Part shown: in pieces, positions 1-5,342 of the stretch
How the letters are laid out: the number at the start of each line of letters is the position of its first letter
How positions within the stretch are numbered: position 1 is the first letter of the stretch
Origin: Intrasporangium_A sp039812505
Lineage (GTDB): Bacteria; Actinomycetota; Actinomycetes; Actinomycetales; Dermatophilaceae
Direction: 5' to 3'
Assembly (NCBI RefSeq): GCF_039812505.1
Contig: NZ_JBDIAQ010000091.1
Location: 1 to 14,270, forward strand
DNA length: 14,270 nt
The notes under the pieces: generated by a model
The model's input: the letters and a program-made list of their open reading frames with translations, nothing else
Told to the model about the DNA's origin: nothing
The model's database searches: none
Made by a program: the position numbers and the translations under genes

Positions 1-36
1 GGTCGGGTGCCCGCCCTGTGGCCGCTTCGCTGGGGT

Positions 37-657
37 TCAGGCCGGGACGATGAGCCCGGCCGTGCTGCGGGCGCGCTCGAGGCGGGCCGCGACGTCCTGC
101 CAGTTGACGACGTTCCACCACGCCTTGACGTAGTCGCCCTTGACGTTCTGGTACTGCAGGTAGAAGGCGTGCTCCCACATGTCCAGCTGCAGCACCGGGA
201 CCTGCCCGACCGGGACGTTGCCCTGCTGGTCGAACAGCTGCATGACGTTGAGCCGCTGGCCGAGGGTGTCCCACGCGAGGATCGACCAGCCGGAGCCCTG
301 GATCGCGTTGGCGTTGGCGTTGAAGTGCGCCTGGAACTTCTCGAAGCCGCCGAAGAACTCGTCGATCGCGGCCTTGACCTCGCCCTCGGGCTGGCCGCCG
401 CCGTCCGGGCTCATGTTGTTCCAGAAGACCGAGTGGTTGATGTGGCCGCCGAGGTGGAACGCGAGGTTCTTCTCCACGCCGTTGATCGCGGCGAAGTCGC
501 CGGAGTCGCGCAGCTCGGCCAGCTTGGCGACGGCCGCGTTGGCGCCGTCGACGTAGCCCTTGTGGTGCTTGTCGTGGTGCAGCTGCATGATCTGGGCGCT
601 GATGTGCGGCTCGAGGGCCGCGTAGTCGTAGGGGAGGTCGGGGAGTGTGTAGACCAC
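37..657 (-). CDS. sodA: Superoxide dismutase, Fe/Mn family (probably Mn)
   Basis: This 206-residue cytoplasmic enzyme dismutates superoxide to hydrogen peroxide and oxygen. It has the full Fe/Mn SOD fold: an N-terminal hairpin opening YTLPDLPYDY, and metal ligands H27 (in LHHDKHH), H75 (in GGHINHSVFW), D159 and H163 (in DMWEHAFYLQY). The core is closest to mycobacterial SodA. At the outer-sphere position where M. tuberculosis FeSOD has His (its residue 145) this protein has Gln (Q144 in LFDQQGN), as in mycobacterial Mn enzymes, so Mn is inferred. I chose the GTG at 657 because AAAGGA lies 7 nt upstream and family proteins begin at this point; an upstream ATG at 711 would add 18 residues unlike the family. 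There is no signal peptide. The gene diverges from the DUF4921 gene. Confidence 0.96.
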   Translation of the reverse strand: MVYTLPDLPYDYAALEPHISAQIMQLHHDKHHKGYVDGANAAVAKLAELRDSGDFAAINGVEKNLAFHLGGHINHSVFWNNMSPDGGGQPEGEVKAAIDEFFGGFEKFQAHFNANANAIQGSGWSILAWDTLGQRLNVMQLFDQQGNVPVGQVPVLQLDMWEHAFYLQYQNVKGDYVKAWWNVVNWQDVAARLERARSTAGLIVPA

Positions 658-664
658 GTGTCGT

Positions 665-670
665 TCCTTT
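665..670 (-). promoter_or_regulatory. sodA ribosome binding site
   Basis: AAAGGA on the minus strand, 7 nt before the GTG at 657. It decides the start. It is one of only two clear Shine-Dalgarno sequences in this window; most other genes here lack one. Confidence 0.75.
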
Positions 671-694
671 CGTGCAGACAAGTCGGTTCCTCCC

Positions 695-725
695 ACTCTA
701 TGTCGTGGCACGAGGAGCCTGTCAG
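695..725 (-). promoter_or_regulatory. Probable sodA promoter
   Basis: Minus strand: CTGACA (725-720) and TAGAGT (700-695), separated by 19 bp. The -10 matches the actinobacterial TANNNT form, and the -35 is close to TTGACA with a slightly long spacer. The predicted transcript would start near 688 and carry about a 30-nt leader containing the AAAGGA site. Sequence inference only. Confidence 0.4.
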
Positions 726-793
726 GGTGGCCTTACCCAGCAGCCGTCAGGTCAACCGCCCCGCGACCGAGGCGAGCGCTGGGAGGCGGGTGG

Positions 794-823
794 GCGGCAT
801 ACCGGCTGCCGAGGGTATGCCGC
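794..823. repeat. Inverted pair of the GTATGCCGC motif
   Basis: GCGGCATACC (794-803) and its exact complement GGTATGCCGC (814-823) are separated by 10 nt, giving a perfect 10-bp stem. The same two arms recur at 5244-5267. This copy lies between the divergent sodA and DUF4921 genes, where no transcript should end, so a terminator role does not fit this copy. Confidence 0.85.
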
Positions 824-881
824 TCGGTGCACGGTGAGCGTCACCTTCCCGCCCGCGCGGCGCCCGTCGAGCTCCCCGCAG

Positions 882-901
882 CGGCGGGGCGGGCCCCGCC
901 G
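882..901. repeat. GC-rich 20-bp inverted repeat upstream of the DUF4921 gene
   Basis: CGGCGGGGC and GCCCCGCCG are perfect 9-bp arms separated by GG, ending 15 bp before the predicted -10 box at 917. The position would suit an operator or a -35-overlapping site. The composition is so G/C-rich that chance is a serious alternative. Confidence 0.4.
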
Positions 902-916
902 GTGGCGTGCGACACC

Positions 917-922
917 TACCCT
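917..922 (+). promoter_or_regulatory. -10 box, leaderless promoter of the DUF4921 gene
   Basis: TACCCT (TANNNT) ends 7 nt before the ATG at 930, so transcription would begin at or next to the start codon. There is no useful Shine-Dalgarno. This supports the start at 930 over the much longer upstream-open frame. Confidence 0.55.
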
Positions 923-929
923 GTGTGGA

Positions 930-2198
930 ATGACCGATCCGCTGACGAGGATGCCCGACGGGACGATCAAGCAGGTCAACCCGTTCACCGGCACGAAGGT
1001 GTGGACGATACCCGGCCGGGGCGCGCGGCCGCTCGTCACGAGGCGCCGCGACCCGCAGCCGCTCGACCCCGCCGAGCACGACCGCCACTGCGCGTTCTGC
1101 TGGGGCCGGATGCTCGAGACGACCCCCGAGATCGCGCGGGTCGTGCCCACGGCCACGGGGTGGGAGCAGGTCCGTGGTCTGCCCGCCGACGACCTGGGCA
1201 CGAGCCGGCCCGAGTTCCGGCTGATCCCGAACCTGTACGAGATCCTGTCCTACGACTACTGGCGCCGGGCGCACGGCTGGCGCGGGGCACCCGACACGTC
1301 GGCCCGGCTCACGTCATACGTCTCGACCCCCTTGGGGCGCGAGCACATCGGCGACATCGTGCGGACCAAGCTGCTCGCCCGCGGCGTCCCGGCGGACCGG
1401 GTCGCCGAGCGCTCCTACGAGGACCACCTGGCCGACGCGATCGAGTTCTTCGCGCCCAACCACGAGGTGATCGTGGCCCGCCGGCACTTCGTCGACGGCG
1501 CGACCGACGACTCCCAGCTGGCCGGGTCGGGCACGTTGAGCGTCGCGGAGCACCGTGAGTTCGTCGCCTTCACGATCAGCGCCCTGCGCGGGCTGTACGA
1601 GGACAACGAGTTCGCCCGCTACGTCTCGGCCTTCCAGAACTGGGGCGATCGCGCCGGCGCCTCCTTCGACCACCTGCACAAGCAGCTGGTGGCGATCGAC
1701 GAGCTGGGCGTGCAGATCGAGCGGGAGGCGGCCCGCGCCGAGCAGGAGCCGGACCTCTACGAGCGCTGGGGCGCCACGTATGCCGCCGAGCAGGGCCTCG
1801 TCATCGCGAGCACCCCCGGCGCGGTGGCGTTCGCGGGCGTGGGGCACCAGTACCCGTCCATCGAGATCCACGCGGGCGACCCGTGGAGCCTGCCGTGGGA
1901 GCTCGACGAGGCGCAGGTGCACGACTTCGCCGACCTGCTGCACGCCTGCCACGCCGCGACGGGGGTGGAGGTCCCCTCGAACGAGGAGTGGCACCACCGG
2001 CCGCCATCGCTCGCCCTGCCGATGCCGCTGCGCGCGGTGATCAAGTGGCGCGTCTCGACGCTGGCCGGCTTCGAGGGGGGCACGAAGATCTACGTGACCA
2101 CGCTCGACCCGTGGGCGCTGCGCGACCGGGTTGTGCGACGGCTGCGCGACCTGGTCGAGGCCGGTGCCGTGTCGGCGTCGGTGCAGGTGGCGGACTGA
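930..2198 (+). CDS. DUF4921 family, galactose-1-phosphate uridylyltransferase-like protein
   Basis: This 422-residue protein belongs to the actinobacterial DUF4921 family, related to GalT in the HIT superfamily. Its N-terminus (DGTIKQVNPFTGTKVWTIPGRG) is the family hallmark. C54 and C57 in HCAFCW match the GalT zinc CxxC. NWGDRAGASFDHLHKQL (H248 and H250 in HLH) matches the GalT NxGxxAGASxxHxHxQ active-site motif, whose second His is the uridylylated nucleophile. NHEVIV also recurs in GalT. A nucleotidyl-transfer or hydrolysis role on a nucleotide or sugar phosphate is inferred; the substrate is unknown and no galK or galE lies nearby. The frame is open back to 645, but conservation and the -10 box put the start at ATG 930. 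It contains one in-frame GTATGCCGC copy at 1778-1786. Confidence 0.85.
   Translation: MTDPLTRMPDGTIKQVNPFTGTKVWTIPGRGARPLVTRRRDPQPLDPAEHDRHCAFCWGRMLETTPEIARVVPTATGWEQVRGLPADDLGTSRPEFRLIPNLYEILSYDYWRRAHGWRGAPDTSARLTSYVSTPLGREHIGDIVRTKLLARGVPADRVAERSYEDHLADAIEFFAPNHEVIVARRHFVDGATDDSQLAGSGTLSVAEHREFVAFTISALRGLYEDNEFARYVSAFQNWGDRAGASFDHLHKQLVAIDELGVQIEREAARAEQEPDLYERWGATYAAEQGLVIASTPGAVAFAGVGHQYPSIEIHAGDPWSLPWELDEAQVHDFADLLHACHAATGVEVPSNEEWHHRPPSLALPMPLRAVIKWRVSTLAGFEGGTKIYVTTLDPWALRDRVVRRLRDLVEAGAVSASVQVAD
1778..1786 (+). repeat. Coding GTATGCCGC copy in the DUF4921 gene
   Basis: Reads ACG-TAT-GCC-GCC (Thr-Tyr-Ala-Ala). It is the only TAT tyrosine codon I found in this gene, where Tyr is otherwise TAC. 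Confidence 0.85.
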
Positions 2199-2295
2199 CC
2201 TTCCGCTGGCGCGATCGGCGGGCCTGGCCCTGTCAGGGTGGCCCGGGCTACCGAGCGGCAGCGGCTCAGGACGAGCCTGCCGCGGCTCGACCCCA

Positions 2296-2301
2296 TAGGC
2301 T
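2296..2301 (+). promoter_or_regulatory. -10 box, leaderless promoter of the patatin gene
   Basis: TAGGCT lies 7 nt before the GTG at 2309, the same geometry as the box at 917. No Shine-Dalgarno is present. It suggests that this gene has its own promoter although it lies 110 bp downstream of the DUF4921 gene in the same direction. Confidence 0.55.
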
Positions 2302-2308
2302 CGACGGC

Positions 2309-3421
2309 GTGACGGATCGGTTGCGAGCAGCGGTCGTGCTCGGCTCGGGCGGCGCCCGCGGGTACGCGCACGTCGGGGGCCTGCAGGTGCTCGACGAGCG
2401 CGGTTTCGAGGTCGTGGCGATCGCGGGCACCTCGATGGGGGCCCTCGTCGGGGGCATCGCGGCGGCCGGCAAGCTCGCGCCATACACCGACTGGGCGCTC
2501 GGGCTGACCCAGCGCGAGGTCTTCCGGCTGCTCGACCTGAGCATCTCGGCGCCGGGCGGGGCGTTCCGGGCCGAGCGGATCATCGCCAGGGTGGGCGACC
2601 TGCTGGAGGGCGCCGCGATCGAGGACCTGCCGATCCGCTACACCGCCGTGGCGACCGACCTGCTGGCCCGGCGGGAGGTGTGGTTCCAGCGGGGTCCGGT
2701 GGTCCACGCGATCCGCGCCTCGATCGCGATCCCCGGTGTCATCACCCCGGTCGTGATCAACGGGCGCACCCTCGTCGACGGCGGCCTGATCAACCCGGTG
2801 CCCATCGAGCCGACCGCCGCGGTGAGCGCCGACGTGACGATCGCGATCGACCTGTCGGGGGCCCGCACCCACACCGGCCAGGGCGCCCCGGTCAGGGAGA
2901 CGTCCGAGGAGCGGCCCTTCGAGGAGTGGACCTCCCGGATCCGGCGCGGCACCGCCGAGGTCCTCGAGTCCGAGCGCATCCGCGCGCTGGCCGGCCGATT
3001 CACCGCCGGTCACCGGCGTGAGGCGGGGACGGACGGGCCGCACCGGGCCGGTCACCCACCGGCCGGCCACGCAGGGACCGGTCACCCGGGCCTCGCCCCG
3101 GCACCGGCCGCCGAATCGGGGGTGGCGCTGCCCGACATCGCGCTCGCCGGCCACCATGCGGACCCGGGCTCGTCACCGTCCCACGCGCCCGACGACTGGG
3201 TCGTGGGCCGCGGTGAGATCCGCACCATAGACCTGCTCGCGATGAGCTTCGAGACGATGAGCGCGCTCATCTCGCGCTACCGGATGGCGGGCAACCCGCC
3301 GGACGTGCTGGTCCGGGTGCCGTCCAATGCCGTCGGGACCCTCGACTTCCACCGGGCTGCGGAGATGATCGCGATGGGCCGCCGGCTGATGACCGAGGCG
3401 CTCGACCGCGCCGGCTACTGA
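2309..3421 (+). CDS. Patatin-like phospholipase (RssA/NTE type)
   Basis: This 370-residue serine lipid hydrolase uses a Ser-Asp dyad. The oxyanion loop is GSGGARG (residues 12-18), the nucleophile S42 is in GTSMG, and the aspartate D157 is in VDGG. The C-terminal part (MAGNPPDVLVRVP, then TLDFHRAAEMIAMG) matches the end of bacterial RssA-like patatins. Between about residues 230 and 300 is a low-complexity stretch rich in Gly, His, Pro and Ala with repeated GH motifs (AGHRR, AGHPP, AGHAG, TGHPG, AGHHA), probably a flexible loop expanded at a variable point of the fold. There is no signal peptide, so it should act in the cytoplasm or at the inner membrane face. The start is GTG 2309, supported by the -10 box and because it immediately precedes the first beta strand. 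Its 3' end converges with the luciferase-like gene 26 bp away. Confidence 0.9.
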   Translation: MTDRLRAAVVLGSGGARGYAHVGGLQVLDERGFEVVAIAGTSMGALVGGIAAAGKLAPYTDWALGLTQREVFRLLDLSISAPGGAFRAERIIARVGDLLEGAAIEDLPIRYTAVATDLLARREVWFQRGPVVHAIRASIAIPGVITPVVINGRTLVDGGLINPVPIEPTAAVSADVTIAIDLSGARTHTGQGAPVRETSEERPFEEWTSRIRRGTAEVLESERIRALAGRFTAGHRREAGTDGPHRAGHPPAGHAGTGHPGLAPAPAAESGVALPDIALAGHHADPGSSPSHAPDDWVVGRGEIRTIDLLAMSFETMSALISRYRMAGNPPDVLVRVPSNAVGTLDFHRAAEMIAMGRRLMTEALDRAGY

Positions 3422-3447
3422 CCCTGCTCGCGTCGTGGTGGCCGGCC

Positions 3448-4485
3448 TCACGCCGTGGCGGCCAGCGCCTCGCGTACCCGCGGGGCGACCTCCTGCGCAT
3501 AGAGCCGGATGCACTCGGACCGCAGCTCGTGCGGCAGCGGCCCCATCGAGTACTTCAGCTGGAACCGCGCGGCCCCGAGCAGCCGCGCCGACTCGACGAT
3601 CTTGGCGGCGACGGTCTCGGACGACCCGCAGTAGACCGCCCCGTCCGGGCCGGTCTGGGCCAGGGCCTGCTCCGGGGTCATCGGCGCCCAGCCGCGCTCG
3701 CGGCCGATGACGTTCATGTAGCCGACGAAGTGGGGCAGGTACTCCTCCCGCGCCCGCTCGTCCGTCGCGGCGACGTAGCCCGGCGAGTGGATCGCGACGG
3801 GCAGCCCGGGCTTGCCCATCTCGGACAGCGCCCGGCGGTACAGCGCGACGAGCGGGACGAACTGGCGCGTCTCACCGCCGATGATGGCCACGACCACCGG
3901 CAGCTCGTAGTGCGCGGCCCGCACGACCGAGGCCGGCGTGCCGCCCACGCCCACCCACAAGGGCAGGCGGCCCGACTCGGTGCCGGGCTGGATCCGCTCC
4001 ACGTCCAGCGGCGCCCGCGTGGTGCCCGACCAGGCGACCGGCCCCTCGGTGCGGATCGCGGCGAGCAGGTCGAGCTTCTCGGAGAACAGCGTCTCGTAGT
4101 CCTGCAGGTCGAACCCGAAGAGGGGGAACGACTCGACGAACGAGCCGCGCCCGACGGTGATCTCGGCCCGGCCGCCGGAGATCGCGTCCACCGTGGCGAA
4201 CCGCTCGAAGACGCGGACCGGGTCGTCGGAGCTGAGCACGGTGACCGAGGAGCCGAGCCGGATCCGGTCGGTCGATGCGGCCAGGCCGGCCAGCACGGTG
4301 TCCGGGGCGGAGATCGCGTAGTCGGCCCGGTGGTGCTCGCCGAGCCCGATGAAGTCGAGACCGAGCCGGTCTGCCAGCTGCCCCTCCGCCATGACCTCGC
4401 GGATCACGATCGCCGGGTGCAACGGGGCCCCGTCCGGTCCCGGCGCGATGTCTCCGAACGTGTCCAGGCCCAGCTCCAGATCCAT
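3448..4485 (-). CDS. LLM-class (luciferase-like) flavin-dependent oxidoreductase
   Basis: This 345-residue TIM-barrel protein of the bacterial luciferase-like superfamily would use FMN, or F420 in some actinobacterial relatives, to oxidise an unidentified substrate. It begins LELGLDTFGDI and carries the typical segments GLDFIGLGEHHRADY (near residue 43), STDRIRLGSSVTVLSSDDPVR, and FATVDAISGGRAEITVGRGS. The motif LPLWVGVGGTPASVVRAA is the usual C-terminal flavin-phosphate region. The length is normal for the family. The ATG at 4485 is preceded by TACGAT at 6 nt and no Shine-Dalgarno. The gene is divergent from the ASCH-like gene by 38 bp. Cofactor and substrate cannot be read from the sequence. 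Confidence 0.88.
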   Translation of the reverse strand: MDLELGLDTFGDIAPGPDGAPLHPAIVIREVMAEGQLADRLGLDFIGLGEHHRADYAISAPDTVLAGLAASTDRIRLGSSVTVLSSDDPVRVFERFATVDAISGGRAEITVGRGSFVESFPLFGFDLQDYETLFSEKLDLLAAIRTEGPVAWSGTTRAPLDVERIQPGTESGRLPLWVGVGGTPASVVRAAHYELPVVVAIIGGETRQFVPLVALYRRALSEMGKPGLPVAIHSPGYVAATDERAREEYLPHFVGYMNVIGRERGWAPMTPEQALAQTGPDGAVYCGSSETVAAKIVESARLLGAARFQLKYSMGPLPHELRSECIRLYAQEVAPRVREALAATA

Positions 4486-4491
4486 CCGCCC

Positions 4492-4497
4492 ATCGTA
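4492..4497 (-). promoter_or_regulatory. -10 box, leaderless promoter of the LLM oxidoreductase gene
   Basis: Minus strand TACGAT lies 6 nt before the ATG at 4485. The divergent gene's box (4512-4517) is only 14 bp away, so the two polymerases would compete for the same 38-bp space. Confidence 0.55.
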
Positions 4498-4511
4498 CGG
4501 ATCGGCTCTGC

Positions 4512-4517
4512 CACGAT
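4512..4517 (+). promoter_or_regulatory. Possible -10 box, leaderless promoter of the ASCH-like gene
   Basis: CACGAT, one mismatch from TANNNT, lies 6 nt before the ATG at 4524. A GGGG run at 4518-4521 could alternatively act as a very close, weak Shine-Dalgarno. Confidence 0.35.
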
Positions 4518-4523
4518 GGGGCG

Positions 4524-5216
4524 ATGCTCGTCTCCAGACCGGTCGCCGAGGGTATCCGGGCCGGGACCGTCACCCAGGCGTTCCGCCGCTGGGACGCCCC
4601 ACGGGTCAAGGTCGGCGGCACGCAGCTCACCTCGGCCGGCGTCATCCGGTTCGACGCCTGCCGCGAGGTCCGCGACCCCGACCGGCTCACCGAACGCGAT
4701 GCGAAGCGGGCCGGCCTGAAGGACCTGGCCGCCCTCCGCAGGGCACTCGGGCCCAGGACGCGCAAGCCGAGCGCCCGAGGCGGCCACGGCGGAGACCGGA
4801 TCTACCGGGTGACGCTCTCCTGGGTCGGCGAGGACCCGCGGATCTCCTTGCGGGACAGCATTCCCGACGCCGACGAGCTGGCCGGGATCGACCGTCGGCT
4901 GGCGCGCCTGGACGCGCGCCGGACCGGCCCGTGGACCCGCGAGATCCTGACCTGGATCCGGGACAACCCACGGGTCGTGTCCAGGGAGCTGGCCGCGCTA
5001 CGCGGTGTGGAGCTGCTGCCGATGAAGGCCGACATCCGCAGGCTCAAGGCGCTCGGCCTGACCATCAGCCACGAGGTCGGCTACGAGCTGTCCCCTCGCG
5101 GCGCCGCCTACCTGGCCTGGCTGGAGTCACCCGCCGCGTCTCCCCGAACGGACCGTTCGGGGCCGGACGGGCCGGCGCACCACCCGGTTCGCCGACCACG
5201 ACCCGGCTCGAGATGA
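4524..5216 (+). CDS. ASCH-like domain protein with winged-helix-like C-terminus
   Basis: This 230-residue protein is uncharacterised. Residues 1-100 (SRPVAEGIRAGTVTQAFRRW, then PRVKVGGTQL) have the spacing of an ASCH/PUA-like beta-barrel, a fold linked to RNA or modified-nucleotide binding. Residues 135-205 (WTREILTWIRDNPRVVSRELA, then MKADIRRLKALGLTISHEVGYELSPRGAAYL) look like a winged helix. A nucleic-acid-binding role is inferred. The last 25 or so residues (rich in Pro, Arg, Ser, Gly) lie beyond the folded part and are encoded by DNA containing a perfect palindrome at 5142-5162, so this tail may be a recent run-on into an intergenic repeat cluster. No partner gene is evident. Naming as ASCH rests on pattern recognition only. 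Confidence 0.72.
   Translation: MLVSRPVAEGIRAGTVTQAFRRWDAPRVKVGGTQLTSAGVIRFDACREVRDPDRLTERDAKRAGLKDLAALRRALGPRTRKPSARGGHGGDRIYRVTLSWVGEDPRISLRDSIPDADELAGIDRRLARLDARRTGPWTREILTWIRDNPRVVSRELAALRGVELLPMKADIRRLKALGLTISHEVGYELSPRGAAYLAWLESPAASPRTDRSGPDGPAHHPVRRPRPGSR
5142..5162. repeat. Palindrome A (10-bp arms)
   Basis: CCCCGAACGG and CCGTTCGGGG are perfect arms around a single central A. The 15-bp core CGAACGGACCGTTCG is repeated exactly at 5312-5326. The element overlaps the 3' end of the ASCH-like gene. Confidence 0.8.
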
Positions 5217-5221
5217 GGGCA

Positions 5222-5299
5222 CGGGCGCGGACGCGCCCGGTGAGCGGCATACCCCGTGGTATGCCGCCCAGCCGCGACGTGCGGGCAGCTTCCCGCACG
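5222..5299. terminator. Three consecutive hairpins between convergent genes
   Basis: Perfect inverted repeats lie at 5222-5239 (CGGGCGCG, 2-nt gap, CGCGCCCG), 5244-5267 (GCGGCATACC, CCGT loop, GGTATGCCGC) and 5278-5299 (CGTGCGGG, 6-nt loop, CCCGCACG). They sit between the stop codons of the convergent ASCH-like and S9 peptidase genes, so a bidirectional terminator is a reasonable reading. None is followed by a T-tract, so classical intrinsic termination is not shown. Confidence 0.45.
5244..5267. repeat. Inverted pair of the GTATGCCGC motif
   Basis: The 10-bp arms GCGGCATACC and GGTATGCCGC around the loop CCGT are identical to the arms at 794-823, which have a 10-nt loop. Conserved arms with a variable loop suggest the arm sequence itself is what is kept. 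Confidence 0.88.
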
Positions 5300-5310
5300 A
5301 CGGGGCGGGG

Positions 5311-5327
5311 TCGAACGGACCGTTCGA
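5311..5327. repeat. Palindrome B (8-bp arms)
   Basis: TCGAACGG and CCGTTCGA are perfect arms around a central A, sharing its 15-bp core with palindrome A at 5142-5162. It lies 16 bp past the S9 peptidase stop codon in that gene's direction. Confidence 0.8.
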
Positions 5328-5342
5328 GGAACGGGCCGCCGG

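Noticed and set aside
645..929. N-terminal extension of the DUF4921 protein back to the frame opening at 645
   Set aside because: The extra 95 residues are low-complexity, cross the GTATGCCGC hairpin and the predicted promoter, and are unlike the family, which begins at DGTIKQ.
718..2243. Exact 15-nt repeat CCTGTCAGGGTGGCC at 718-732 and 2229-2243
   Set aside because: In DNA this G/C-rich a few 15-nt repeats are expected by chance in 14 kb. The two contexts (sodA -35 region and the gap before the patatin gene, opposite orientation) suggest no shared role.
5217..5342. Classical Rho-independent terminator
   Set aside because: Strong hairpins are present but no T-tract follows on either strand. 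I kept it as a lower-confidence bidirectional terminator.
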